Of a stretch of DNA of 64,000 nt, positions 34,354 to 44,184 are shown one piece after another. The position numbers and the translations under genes were made by a program. Each line of letters opens with the position of its first letter. Position 1 is the stretch's first letter. Source of the DNA: Chitinophagaceae bacterium (lineage in GTDB: Bacteria > Bacteroidota > Bacteroidia > Chitinophagales > Chitinophagaceae); assembly GCA_019638595.1 (NCBI GenBank), contig JAHBTJ010000023.1, positions 1-64,000 on the forward strand, written 5' to 3'. The notes under the pieces are model-generated. The model was not told the DNA's origin and did no database searches. It saw only the letters and a list, made by a program, of their open reading frames with translations.

Positions 34354-36825
34354 TTATTTAAATTGTACGAGATAGTTTTCACCTGCCCTGGTAGGAAATT
34401 CAATCATGTTATTCTCCCCGGACCGGGGTTTTATAAGCTTCCCCCTGCTATCCCGCAGCGTTAAAGCGGCTCCTGCTTTTTTCAACCTGAATATCATACC
34501 TGAAGATGAATGTATATTTAATTGAACAGGCTTGCGATCCTTCCATGTCATATTGATCTCAAAACCGCCTCTTACTTTTAGCCCGTTTGCTTTTCCCGCA
34601 TTCCATTCTGCCGGAACTGCGGGCAGCAGGTCCACATATCCCTCATTAGACTGAACCAACATTTCTGCAACACCGGCGGTTAAGCCCATCGTTCCGTCAA
34701 TTTGCATGGGGCCTTTTGTAAAGAACTGCGGTGATGCGTGCCTTGCCAGGTAAAGCTTCAGTATTTTATTAGCCCGCTCCCCATCCAACATTCTTGCCCA
34801 TAACGGTATTTTCCAGGCCAGGGACCATTGAGCATTGCCATAGGAGGAATCTCCACGTTGTTCCAAAGCGGCCCTTACTGCAGGCATTACATCCGGCGTT
34901 TTTTGAAACGATAAAACATTCCCCGGGTACAACCCATACAAATGCGATAAATGACGATGACTGTTTTCTGTTTGACCCCAGTCATCCAGCCACTCCTGCA
35001 ACGTGCCATCTTTACCTACAAGCGGCGGGGGTAACAGGGATATTGCCTCCTGCACCTTTGCTGTATAATCCGCATCCAGCTTTAAAAGATTTGCTGCTTT
35101 AATATAATAACCGAACAGATCGTGGAGTATCTGCATATCAATGGTAGATCCTGCACAAACATTGGTAGCCGGGCGAAAGCTGGCCGTTACTTCATCAAAA
35201 TATTTCCCATTGCCGGGACGGTCGGGGAAGTTTTCAGGTGAATTGGAAGGATTCGTGACCAGCCATCCCTTTGTGGGATGTTTCACCAGGAAATCCATAA
35301 AGAAATCAACAGAACCTTTTAATACAGGATACATTCTCTTCAAGAATTCCTGGTCGGGATTATAGAGGTAATGTTCCCAAAGATGGGTAGTGAGCCAGGC
35401 TCCGCCCACTGTAAACGTGCCCCAGGTAGATCCGTCCATGGGCGCGGCAACCCGCCACAGATCCGTATTTTGATGAAACACCCATCCTTTTGCACCGTAA
35501 TGCTCGCGGGCAACTGCAGCCCCTTCATCCATTAATTCTTCTACCATTTTTATCAACGGCTCCGCGCATTCAGATAAATTGGCAGACTCTACCGCCCAGT
35601 AATTCATCTGGATATTGATATTGGTAGTGTATTTGGAATCCCACCAGGGGTTCATATCCTTGTTCCAGATACCCTGCAGGTTGGCAGGCTGGGTGCCGGG
35701 CCGCGAGGAAGCGATCAATGTATACCGGCCAAACTGGTAACCTAACGCCGCCAATGCAGGATCTGACTGGTAACGGACGCTTTTTATTCTTACGTCGGTA
35801 GGCTGATAAGAAAGATCCGTTACCGGCAGTTGTAAGGTTACCCTGCCGAATAATTTGCTGTGATCCTGTATATGCCGTTGCTTTAATTGTTCGTAATCCT
35901 TTCCATCTAAAGCATCTAAATACCTGCTGACACGGCTATGCGCATCGGCAGACACATCTTTGTAGTTTACAAAATTGGTGGCTGCCACAAGATATAAAGT
36001 AACGGCATCGGCATGTTGGATCACCATATTTTCATCATCAACACTTATCGTTCCATTTTCAATAACCGCTTTTAATTTTACCTCGTATTTCAAAGCGCCT
36101 TTTATACCCATATAATCAGCCGATTTACCGGTCAGTACCAGTTGATCGTTTCCCTCTCCATCCATCCTGAAGTAGTCTGTAGCATAATTGGAATGCTGCT
36201 GGTTCCTTTCACCTCTCAGGTTGGCCTTGAAAGAAACGGCGCCCGGCTTATCGGCAGTAATACGAATGACAATTGCCTGATCCGGCTCAGAAGCAAATAC
36301 TTCTCTTGTATACTGCACCCCTTTTACGGAATACTGAACGGTGGTAACAGCGGTTTCCAGATCCAGCCAGCGATGATAATTGCTGACTTCTTTTTCTTCG
36401 GGAAAAAACAAATGAATATTACCCAGCGCCTGGTATTTCTGCTGCTCAACGGGATATCCCATCAGGTAACGGCCAAAAAGCTTTTGCGCTTCAAAGAATT
36501 GCTCTTTAAAAACAAGCTCCTGGATCTCTTTCAGTTTTGTATGCCCGCCCTTTACTACAGTGGAATAAGGTCCCCCCGACCAGTAAGTATCTTCATTGAG
36601 CTGTATGATTTCTTCACCGGTCCTGCCAAAAATCATAGCCCCTAACCTGCCGTTCCCAACGGGTAATGCATCATCCCATGTATCTGCCGCCTGCCTGTAC
36701 CACAATAAGGTGGCAGGATCAAAGTCCCTACCGGTGATTCTCTGCATCATTTCATTCTGTTGGGCGTATGCGCCAGCACATACCATCAGACCAACAATAC
36801 AAACTACTTTCCTGAAAAGATCCAT
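34354..36825 (-). CDS. GH95 glycoside hydrolase (alpha-L-fucosidase type)
   Basis: The 823-residue protein has a signal peptide ending near GAYAQ. An N-terminal super-sandwich domain starts LWYRQAADTWDDALPVGNGRLGAMIFGRTGEE, the GH95 hallmark. The (alpha/alpha)6 catalytic core shows GIWNKDMNPWWDSKYTTNINIQMNYW with the paired Asn of the active site and NPSNSPENF with the acid Glu region. The C-terminal beta domain has GGFEINMTWKDRK. Known GH95 enzymes cleave alpha-1,2-fucose or alpha-L-galactose from plant and host glycans. Its start is preceded by a -7 box TATTTTTG on the minus strand. Confidence 0.94.
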   Translation of the reverse strand: MDLFRKVVCIVGLMVCAGAYAQQNEMMQRITGRDFDPATLLWYRQAADTWDDALPVGNGRLGAMIFGRTGEEIIQLNEDTYWSGGPYSTVVKGGHTKLKEIQELVFKEQFFEAQKLFGRYLMGYPVEQQKYQALGNIHLFFPEEKEVSNYHRWLDLETAVTTVQYSVKGVQYTREVFASEPDQAIVIRITADKPGAVSFKANLRGERNQQHSNYATDYFRMDGEGNDQLVLTGKSADYMGIKGALKYEVKLKAVIENGTISVDDENMVIQHADAVTLYLVAATNFVNYKDVSADAHSRVSRYLDALDGKDYEQLKQRHIQDHSKLFGRVTLQLPVTDLSYQPTDVRIKSVRYQSDPALAALGYQFGRYTLIASSRPGTQPANLQGIWNKDMNPWWDSKYTTNINIQMNYWAVESANLSECAEPLIKMVEELMDEGAAVAREHYGAKGWVFHQNTDLWRVAAPMDGSTWGTFTVGGAWLTTHLWEHYLYNPDQEFLKRMYPVLKGSVDFFMDFLVKHPTKGWLVTNPSNSPENFPDRPGNGKYFDEVTASFRPATNVCAGSTIDMQILHDLFGYYIKAANLLKLDADYTAKVQEAISLLPPPLVGKDGTLQEWLDDWGQTENSHRHLSHLYGLYPGNVLSFQKTPDVMPAVRAALEQRGDSSYGNAQWSLAWKIPLWARMLDGERANKILKLYLARHASPQFFTKGPMQIDGTMGLTAGVAEMLVQSNEGYVDLLPAVPAEWNAGKANGLKVRGGFEINMTWKDRKPVQLNIHSSSGMIFRLKKAGAALTLRDSRGKLIKPRSGENNMIEFPTRAGENYLVQFK

Positions 36826-36842
36826 ATAGTGCTACTTTGAAT

Positions 36843-36850
36843 CAAAAATA
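36843..36850 (-). promoter_or_regulatory. Candidate -7 box TATTTTTG for GH95-peptidase operon
   Basis: On the minus strand TATTTTTG matches TAnnTTTG and lies 17 bases before the GH95 ATG. No TTG at the ideal -33 distance was seen. Confidence 0.45.
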
Positions 36851-36985
36851 AGCGTATAAACAAGGCGTCTCCTAATAAAATTTAACCAATACAGATACGA
36901 TTTTATCATCCTGATATGAAGGAGATATGTATAATTACTCATGTATTTTCAGAGATGCAGCTTGTCTGCCGGAGATAACAAAGAA

Positions 36986-37038
36986 GACCGGCATCGGATC
37001 TTAAGCTGCTCAATCAACAGTTAAGATCAATGCCGGTC
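36986..37038. repeat. Bulged hairpin in the GH95/GH28 divergent gap
   Basis: The arms GACCGGCAT and ATGCCGGTC pair perfectly. GATCTTAA and TTAAGATC continue the stem after a bulge, with a loop of about ten bases. There is no T-run on either side, so it is not a standard terminator. It could be an RNA element or an operator. Confidence 0.5.
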
Positions 37039-37314
37039 ATTATTATAACATGAGAAAAGACGCTCAAAAGTAATGCGCACCACCAATAATCACCTTGTCA
37101 AAATTACCTGGGGATGATCGTATTTTAACTTGATCAGAAGGTTGATTTGCTTATCCTGTGAAAATGATAAAATCATAACAGCACCGGTTAAAATATGAAA
37201 CCGTCCCGCTGTAGAAAGACATTATCTTTAGAACGCATCCCGGCGCCTATCGCATGTGCCTGCTTCTGCGGATAATATGGGATACCGGCAGCGGGCTGTC
37301 CCTGCTTTCAACTG

Positions 37315-38970
37315 ATGATAAAAATATATACTATGCAAAAATATGTCCTCCTGCTCTGGGCTGTAGTCTTTCCGGGTTTGCTAAAAAATATACATGGTCA
37401 AACGACGGGCGCCGTTCCTGTGTATAATGTAAAAGACTATGGCGCTGTTGGAGACGGGAAAACCGATGATGCGCAGGCAATTCAAAAGGCAATAGATGCG
37501 GCAGCTGTCCAAAACGGAGGAATGGTATTGCTTGACAACGGTGTTTTTTTAACCAGCGGCATACGTTTAAAAAGCAATATTGAATTACATGTTACTGCAA
37601 GCGCCTCTGTTATTGCATCTTTAGAAGTAAGCAAATATTGTGTGAATGAAAAACTGCAATATAAAACGCCCATACGCTCTTTAATTTTTGCAGCAGATTG
37701 TTCGAATGTAAGCATAACCGGACGCGGTAAAATAGACGGCAGGGGCGACCTGGTCAAAGAAACAGCTTTTAATGACCGGCCCGACCTGATCGTATTCCAT
37801 GGCTGTAAAGGTGTTGTCATACAGGATGTTTATCTTACCAACTCAAGCAAGTTCATGACCTTTTTACTGCAATGCGTGGGCGTTCGTGTAGATGGCATTA
37901 CGGTGGTCAATATCAAAAACTCCAATAACGACGGATTTGATATTGACGGCAGCAGGGATGTGATCATTTCAAACTCGAACATCCATACGCTGGATGATTG
38001 CATTGCGTTCAAGGCCAGCACCCGTACCGACCGCTGTGCGGATATTGTTATCAATAACTGCATTTTAAGCTCCCGCTGTGCGGCCATCAGGGTAGGACCC
38101 GATGCCATGGCGGATATTGAGAACATTGCCGTTTCTAACTGTGTCATCAGGAATACGGGATTGAACGGTATCAAGATCCAAGAGTCTATGGGAGCTGTTG
38201 CGCGTAATATGACGTTTTCCAATATCATCATGGAGAATGTTAAAGGGCCCATTTCCATCCGTTTGTCTGGCTGGAACGAGGGACAGTATATTGATACCTG
38301 GACCAGTTTTAATGACAGTAGCTGGACAAAGGGAAAGCTGCATAATATTTTATTTGAGAACATCAGGGCTACCGTACCCAACATGATGACCATGCCAGCG
38401 GATTATGAAGGAGAGACGCCGTGGTTATTGAATATTACGAAAGTGAACACCGGCATATCCATTACCGGCACTTCTCAAACCCGCCCATGTGATATTACCT
38501 TCAGCAATATTGATATCACTTTTGAAGGCGGCGGCACCAAAGCAATGGCCGCCAAAAGAAATTTACCCGACCTCGAAAGGAATTACCCCGAGATGTTCAT
38601 TTTCGGAGACCTGCCTGCATATGGCTTATATATGCACCACGTTTCAGGCATTACGCTTACTAATGTACGGTTCAACTTACAAACACCCGATCTGCGACCG
38701 GCCATTGTTTTCGATGATGCCGATAACATTGAACTGAACGGATTTAAAGCGGAAGGCAACATAAACGCTGAAAGTCTTATACGCCTCGAAAACTCATGGA
38801 ATGTTTTTATCAGCGGTTCACGCCCGCTTAATACAATAACCACCTTTCTCAGGGTAGAAGGCAGTAAAAGCCGGGATATACTTTTAACGGGAAACAAGCT
38901 GAACCTTGCTGCCCGAAAAACGGAACTTGCCGCCGGGGCACAGCAGCCGGGCATTACCGTTCACCCTTAA
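37315..38970 (+). CDS. GH28-like right-handed beta-helix protein (pectin-related)
   Basis: The 551-residue protein has a signal peptide ending near NIHGQ (an ATG at 37333 would give a shorter signal) and the pectate lyase superfamily start VYNVKDYGAVGDGKTDDAQAIQKAIDAA. A long beta-helix follows. GH28-type positions are visible as NSNNDGFDIDG and HTLDDCIAFKAS, which keep the Asp residues. At the place of the conserved GHG histidine motif the sequence reads SSRCAAIRVG, and RIK becomes GIKIQES. The fold is secure; polygalacturonase activity is not. It may act on another uronide. Confidence 0.85.
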   Translation: MIKIYTMQKYVLLLWAVVFPGLLKNIHGQTTGAVPVYNVKDYGAVGDGKTDDAQAIQKAIDAAAVQNGGMVLLDNGVFLTSGIRLKSNIELHVTASASVIASLEVSKYCVNEKLQYKTPIRSLIFAADCSNVSITGRGKIDGRGDLVKETAFNDRPDLIVFHGCKGVVIQDVYLTNSSKFMTFLLQCVGVRVDGITVVNIKNSNNDGFDIDGSRDVIISNSNIHTLDDCIAFKASTRTDRCADIVINNCILSSRCAAIRVGPDAMADIENIAVSNCVIRNTGLNGIKIQESMGAVARNMTFSNIIMENVKGPISIRLSGWNEGQYIDTWTSFNDSSWTKGKLHNILFENIRATVPNMMTMPADYEGETPWLLNITKVNTGISITGTSQTRPCDITFSNIDITFEGGGTKAMAAKRNLPDLERNYPEMFIFGDLPAYGLYMHHVSGITLTNVRFNLQTPDLRPAIVFDDADNIELNGFKAEGNINAESLIRLENSWNVFISGSRPLNTITTFLRVEGSKSRDILLTGNKLNLAARKTELAAGAQQPGITVHP

Positions 38971-39385
38971 CGAGTATGGGTTTGCGTTGATCCCTGCTTC
39001 ATAGCTGCCACATTGATTTGCTTCGGCAAGCTGCCAATAACACATCCCATATTGCTGTGTTGCGAGGATGGCTTCACCCGCCGCTACATTCATTCATCCC
39101 AGGTCTTCATACGGGCGGGTTCGCAAGGACGTTCAAGAGGTTGAGCGAATGTATACTTTGCTTTGGTGCTGGTTGTAAAACCAAAACAATTGTCCGGATA
39201 AACCTATAAGGTTTGCCGGGCAGCATTGCAGCGCTGCAAACCTTATAGGTTTTCTCAGCATTAAATCAAAAGAAAAAAGTTTGATGAAACGTATTCCATC
39301 AAACTTCCTTCAATTTTTTACCTTACCGTTTTTAGCTGATCTTACCAGCCATTTTCAGCATTATCCGGATACTGCCCAAAAATAT
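38971..39385. other. Convergent gap with a long palindromic element
   Basis: No credible gene is present between the GH28-like gene and susD. The stretch 38971-39199 has no recognised features. The element at 39200-39252 is a strong hairpin that probably ends both convergent transcripts. Confidence 0.6.
39200..39252. repeat. Long palindromic element, copy 1
   Basis: AAACCTATAAGGTTTGC at 39200-39216 is the perfect reverse complement of GCAAACCTTATAGGTTT at 39236-39252, around the 19-base centre CGGGCAGCATTGCAGCGCT. A second copy differing at two central bases lies at 56788-56838. Both are in gaps between convergent genes, so a bidirectional terminator role is likely. Confidence 0.85.
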
Positions 39386-40834
39386 TTATTGGACATCCCA
39401 CCATACACCCACGCCAAATTTTTCGTCTATAATGCCCGGCTGCGCTGCTATGGCGGCCGCAAGCCCGTCGGGGTTGGATACCGCTTCGGAATACGGGTAA
39501 GGCATTCTTACGATCGTTCCTTTGCCGGGATAAAGCGTTTGCACAGGCTCGGTAACAGCTACGTATACCGGGTAACCCGACCGCCTGACCTCCGCCCACC
39601 CCTGGTTACCATCCGGATAAAGCGCACACCATTTCTGATCTCCTATCAGCTCCCTTTGATCCGTTCCACCGTTAAAATCCACCAATGGATGAGATAAGTA
39701 ACTCCCGATCCCAAGACCATACTCTTCAAAGCTGGCTTTAACAGCGGCTTCATAGGCATCCTGTGCTGTCATACCCACATTCCATCCATTCAAAGCAGCT
39801 TCAGCATATATAAAGAGGACTTCCGAGTACCTCATGATCCGGGTAGGTGAGTTTTCTGAGCGAAATTCCCTGATTCCCATAATAGATAGATCCGGTGTGC
39901 TCTGTCCTAACGTACCCAATGGAAGTCCCACATATTCGCCGCTGTTGGCAGCAGGTTCGGCATATACCGGTAATCGCTGATCGTTCCTGCTTTTAAGAAA
40001 ACCGATCATAAATGCAGAAGTAACATTTTCCTGCGATGCCGCCAGTACCGGGTTCATCCAATAGGGGCTCCTGTAAACAGCGTCGTTCGGAAGCCAGTAT
40101 TTAAAAGCGGCAGTTTCATTAGAAATGATAACGGGGTAGGTATTGGGATCTGAAGCAATCATTTCTATACCGGCTTTTGCGGTGGACGCGTCCACCAGCG
40201 AGATCCTCATATACATACGTAATAACAGCGAGTTGCAGAACCGCTTCCACATTATCATATCGCCGTTGAAGACCACATCGGCACTTCCGATATTAGCGGC
40301 AGGATCAATCATGCTGTTCGCTGCCTTGAGCTGGGCGATCAGGTCTGTATAAATGCTTTGCTGCGAATCGTATTTAGGATATATGGTAGCATTCTCAGCA
40401 TCATCCGCCTTTAATGCTTCTGAGTAGGGAATATCTCCATACCAGTCCGTTAAATTCTGGAAAGCGTAGGAGCTGAGTATTTTGATCACGGCAACAGAAT
40501 TAACGTCTCCTGCTTTTTCAGCCAGTTGCATCGCCTTTTTTAAATTTTTTAAATGACCGCTGTACATGTTAAAGTTCCTGATGCTCCCTGTGATCTGGTA
40601 CCGGTCGTCATGCACATACACGTCGCGAACATTATAGTGCGTCCAGCTTACGGCTTCATTTAAGATAGCGTTGTAAGTGTTGAGGATGCTGATCTCAGCA
40701 TTCGTAATTAATGTTTTATAAGGCACTGCAGTTAAGCTGTTGGGGCTTGTGTTCATTTCTTCAAAATCCCTGGTGCAGGCAGATACCGACAGCACCAGGA
40801 TCATTAACCCGAATAGTTTTATATGCATTTTCAT
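39386..40834 (-). CDS. SusD/RagB-family nutrient-binding lipoprotein
   Basis: SusD proteins sit on the outer membrane and lid the SusC transporter, capturing glycans. The 482-residue protein has a lipoprotein signal with Cys in LMILVLSVSACTRDFEEMNTSPN and belongs to the SusD-like_2 subtype (TPR helices with AIIKILSSYAFQNLTDWYGDIPYSEA-like features; RIMRYSEVLFIYAEAALNGW; GNQGWAEVRRSGYP). It lies 35 bases downstream of the SusC gene on the same strand. Confidence 0.94.
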   Translation of the reverse strand: MKMHIKLFGLMILVLSVSACTRDFEEMNTSPNSLTAVPYKTLITNAEISILNTYNAILNEAVSWTHYNVRDVYVHDDRYQITGSIRNFNMYSGHLKNLKKAMQLAEKAGDVNSVAVIKILSSYAFQNLTDWYGDIPYSEALKADDAENATIYPKYDSQQSIYTDLIAQLKAANSMIDPAANIGSADVVFNGDMIMWKRFCNSLLLRMYMRISLVDASTAKAGIEMIASDPNTYPVIISNETAAFKYWLPNDAVYRSPYWMNPVLAASQENVTSAFMIGFLKSRNDQRLPVYAEPAANSGEYVGLPLGTLGQSTPDLSIMGIREFRSENSPTRIMRYSEVLFIYAEAALNGWNVGMTAQDAYEAAVKASFEEYGLGIGSYLSHPLVDFNGGTDQRELIGDQKWCALYPDGNQGWAEVRRSGYPVYVAVTEPVQTLYPGKGTIVRMPYPYSEAVSNPDGLAAAIAAQPGIIDEKFGVGVWWDVQ

Positions 40835-40869
40835 CTTATTTCTGATTTTATAATTAAGGATCTTTTTTA

Positions 40870-43800
40870 TTAAAATCCGATCTTAATTCTTACGCCAATG
40901 TTCTGGGCAGAGGGAGGAGCCGCATATTCTGATCCCTGGGAAGACTGGCTGGCGCCTTTATTAGCCACTTCCGGATCAAAATTTTCATTTTTCTTATACA
41001 GCAGGGCTACATTTCTTGCAAACACCGACAGGTCTGCCTGGGTTAACCCGATCCGCCTGATAAAGGTTCCAGGTATTGTGTAGGATAAAGCTACCTGCCG
41101 CAGCTTCACGTAGGTGGCATCATACAGAAACCGCTCGCCTCTTGCAAAAGGATCCCATCTGAAATCATCCAGGTACTGGTACTTATTGTTGGGCTTTCCA
41201 TCCTCAAATACCCCATCAAACAAATATCCGCCGCCAACATCAAGCGGATCTCTTACTGAAACGCCATTGGGATTTAACCCTGTGGTACTTGTGAGCGCAC
41301 CGGTCATCCATCCGTCTGCATTGGTCCTGGAATATACATCCCCACCCCACCTGGCATCAATCAGGAAGCTGAAATTAAAATTGCCGTACGAAAATGAATT
41401 ATTGATACCGCCTATCCAGTCCGGCATAATATTGCCCAGCTTTTTTATTTCACTGGTCAGCGGCACTCCATTGGCATCAACAATGGGTTTCCCGTTCTCA
41501 TGGTAAACAAAGCCTTTGCCCCACATATCTCCGTAAGCTCCACCCACATCTGCCACAACGATCAATTCATCGCCCTCTGTTTTATATAACTCCAGCCTTT
41601 TTATATTATCATTTAACGCAACCACCTTGCTCGTGTTCCTGCTCCAGTTCACCGTTACATCCCATGAAAAATTATTCGTCTTAACCGGTGTGCCGTTCAA
41701 AACAATTTCTACTCCGGCATTGTTCACCTGACCTGCATTTATAACCTGGGAATTAAATCCGGAAGTAGGGGTAATGGGCGCACTCAGTATCTGGTTCTTA
41801 GCTACCGTTTTATACAATGTTACATCGGCGCCCAACCGGTTTTTCAATAATTTAAGCTCCAATCCTATTTCCTGTGAGGTTGACAGTTCGTTCACGAGGT
41901 TAGAGGGAGGCATTTGCGGGCTAATACTAAAGGAAGGATTATTACCATAAGGGGAGGCTGCATTGTAAATGGCATTGAGCCTGTAAGGATCGGTATCATT
42001 GCCTACCTGGGCTACTCCTAAACGCAGCTTGCCGAAATTAATGAAGCTGTTACCGCCATTAAATAGGTTTGAAAAAATCCAGCTTGTTGTTACGGAAGGA
42101 TAGAAGTAGGAGTTGTTATTGACGGGCAAGGTCGACGACCAGTCGTTCCTTCCGGTCAGATCCAGGTAGAGCTGATTTTTGTACCCTAATGAAACGGACG
42201 CATAGAGGCTGTGTATTTCCTTCTCCATTTTGGAGTAGGAAGTGGTAGGTGTTTCTTTTGCATTCGCCAGGGAATAATTATCAGGAACAACCAGTTTGCC
42301 TACATAAGATCCCTGGAAGCGGTATTTGCTGTTCATGATATTACCGCCCACATTGGCCGACAGGGAAATATCGTTCGTAATGTTTTTCCTGGCCGAGAGC
42401 AGGAAGTCGGTATTTATCTCCTGCCGGAAATAATTACTTACATTATACCGTCCTTCCTTGTCGTTCATACTGTAATAAGCCCTTATCAGCTCTATTTGCT
42501 CGTTGGAATAATCAATCCCGGTTCTTGCCATCAGGCTTAACCAATCGTTGAACTGGTACTTGACAGAGGCTGAACCGATAAGCCGGTTCTCTGTTTGCGG
42601 GTTGAGATTTTTATATTGTATCCAGTAGGGGTTATCATGCCACCTGTCAATCCAACTGATAGGTGTTCCGTCAGGGTTTTCAATATGATCTTTTTCGTAT
42701 GCCCAGTCTACCTGCCTGGCAGTCCATATGGTTTGCATGGCGGGATTGTTGAATGTATACCCCGACCCGCTCAAATTTCCATTTGTATTAATATAAGACA
42801 CTTTTGTCTCAAAAGAGAGCTTCTTCGTCAGGTTGGCAATCCCCGAAAAATTGATCGTATTTTTCTTTTGATTGGTATTGGGCACCATACCGGTCTGGTC
42901 GGAGTTGGTTAATGAAAGCCGTACACTTCCCAATTCACTGCTGTTACTTAACGCTGCATTCGTAACACGGGTAACCCCGGTCTCATAAAAATCTTTTACA
43001 TTATTGGGGTGAGAGATCCAGGGAGTAGGGATCCGTTTACCGGTATTGGGATCTATAGGGCTGGTGAACTGTGGCAACTGAAGGATCTCTCCTACGGTTT
43101 GCGGAAACCCGGCCTGTATGGCCCAATACAATTTTCCACCGGGAAGGATATCCTCAGCCTGCACTCTATAATCCAGTCGCGGGCCAAAACTTTCATCCAC
43201 ACCGTCATTGCTCCCGCCGTTCAGTCCGTCTTTATACCAGTACCGCTGACCTCCTCCCTGCCCATATTCATTTTGATAGGTAGGAAGCAGAAGCGGATTA
43301 CTGAATGTTACGGTACTCTCGAGCGATACAGAAAACCCTTTTCCTTTCCCTGTTTTTGTAGTGATGAGAATTACACCATTAGCACCCCTCGAACCATATA
43401 AAGCCGCTGCATTGCCTCCTTTTAATATAGCAATATCGGCGATATCGGAAGGATTAATATCTGCGGCGCCATTGCCCATATCCGTAAAATCCATTGACCC
43501 GCTTGCACTGGAAACGATCGAATTGTCAATAGGTATGCCATCCACTACAAACAGCGGCTGATTATTGCCTGTGAGCGACTGGTTACCCCGTATCACGATC
43601 CTCGAAGAGGCACCTACATTGCCGCTGGAGTTGTTGATGTAAACACCGGCAGATTTTCCTGCAAGGGCATTTACGAGATTGGTCTCCCCTGTATTTTTAA
43701 CGGATTCTCCGGAAATTTCCTGCACCGCATATCCGAGGGCTTTCTTTTCCCGGGAAATTCCCAGGGCAGTGACCACTACTTCACTCAACGACTGAGTTCC

Positions 43801-44103
43801 CCGGTTCAGCGTAATATTGATAAGCATTCTGGACTTCACATTCATTTCCTGGCTGATAAATCCTGATGAGCTGAAGACGAGAGTGGTATTCCCTTTTACC
43901 CGGATGCTGTATTTACCGTCGGCATCCGTAGTAGTTCCGGAACCCGTTCCTTTATTGACCACAGATACCCCGGACAATGAAGCGCCTGTTTCATCTGCTA
44001 CTGTACCGGTAACGGTAATGTCCTGGGCAGCAACTTCTTTGGTAAATAAGAAAGCTATTATCAGCAAAGATATAGTTCTTATTAAAATTGTAATCGGCTT
44101 CAT
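40870..44103 (-). CDS. SusC/RagA-family TonB-linked outer membrane transporter
   Basis: The 1077-residue receptor imports glycan fragments with energy from TonB. After a signal peptide ending TKEVAAQ comes a carboxypeptidase-like domain (ITVTGTVADETGASLSGVSVV). A TonB-box region follows with LSEVVVTALGISREKKALGYAVQEI, then a plug with IVIRGNQSLTGNNQPLFVVDGIPID and GNAAALYGSRGANGVILITTK. The 22-strand barrel ends with Phe (IGVRIKIGF). It is paired with the downstream SusD gene and follows the aldolase gene by 81 bases. Confidence 0.96.
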   Translation of the reverse strand: MKPITILIRTISLLIIAFLFTKEVAAQDITVTGTVADETGASLSGVSVVNKGTGSGTTTDADGKYSIRVKGNTTLVFSSSGFISQEMNVKSRMLINITLNRGTQSLSEVVVTALGISREKKALGYAVQEISGESVKNTGETNLVNALAGKSAGVYINNSSGNVGASSRIVIRGNQSLTGNNQPLFVVDGIPIDNSIVSSASGSMDFTDMGNGAADINPSDIADIAILKGGNAAALYGSRGANGVILITTKTGKGKGFSVSLESTVTFSNPLLLPTYQNEYGQGGGQRYWYKDGLNGGSNDGVDESFGPRLDYRVQAEDILPGGKLYWAIQAGFPQTVGEILQLPQFTSPIDPNTGKRIPTPWISHPNNVKDFYETGVTRVTNAALSNSSELGSVRLSLTNSDQTGMVPNTNQKKNTINFSGIANLTKKLSFETKVSYINTNGNLSGSGYTFNNPAMQTIWTARQVDWAYEKDHIENPDGTPISWIDRWHDNPYWIQYKNLNPQTENRLIGSASVKYQFNDWLSLMARTGIDYSNEQIELIRAYYSMNDKEGRYNVSNYFRQEINTDFLLSARKNITNDISLSANVGGNIMNSKYRFQGSYVGKLVVPDNYSLANAKETPTTSYSKMEKEIHSLYASVSLGYKNQLYLDLTGRNDWSSTLPVNNNSYFYPSVTTSWIFSNLFNGGNSFINFGKLRLGVAQVGNDTDPYRLNAIYNAASPYGNNPSFSISPQMPPSNLVNELSTSQEIGLELKLLKNRLGADVTLYKTVAKNQILSAPITPTSGFNSQVINAGQVNNAGVEIVLNGTPVKTNNFSWDVTVNWSRNTSKVVALNDNIKRLELYKTEGDELIVVADVGGAYGDMWGKGFVYHENGKPIVDANGVPLTSEIKKLGNIMPDWIGGINNSFSYGNFNFSFLIDARWGGDVYSRTNADGWMTGALTSTTGLNPNGVSVRDPLDVGGGYLFDGVFEDGKPNNKYQYLDDFRWDPFARGERFLYDATYVKLRQVALSYTIPGTFIRRIGLTQADLSVFARNVALLYKKNENFDPEVANKGASQSSQGSEYAAPPSAQNIGVRIKIGF

Positions 44104-44184
44104 ACAATGTTGTAGTTATAGTGTAGAATGAATGAATAAAATAGAACGAAAGAAAAATGAGCTGTCGCCGCAAAACCGGCAAGA

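Larger units (their letters stand above)
36826..37314. other. Divergent regulatory gap between GH95 and GH28-like genes
   Basis: The 489-base gap separates two divergent glycan genes and probably carries both promoters. It contains the GH95 -7 box and, at 36986-37038, a hairpin in which GACCGGCATCGGATCTTAAGCTG faces CAGTTAAGATCAATGCCGGTC with a small bulge. No open reading frame with coding features was found. Confidence 0.55.

Noticed and set aside
36986-37038. Riboswitch or terminator in the GH95/GH28 gap
   Set aside because: The hairpin has no T-run on either side and no recognised aptamer core, so only a structural repeat is reported.
37830-38393. 187-residue open frame antisense to the GH28-like gene
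   Set aside because: No independent features, and it overlaps a well-supported beta-helix gene.
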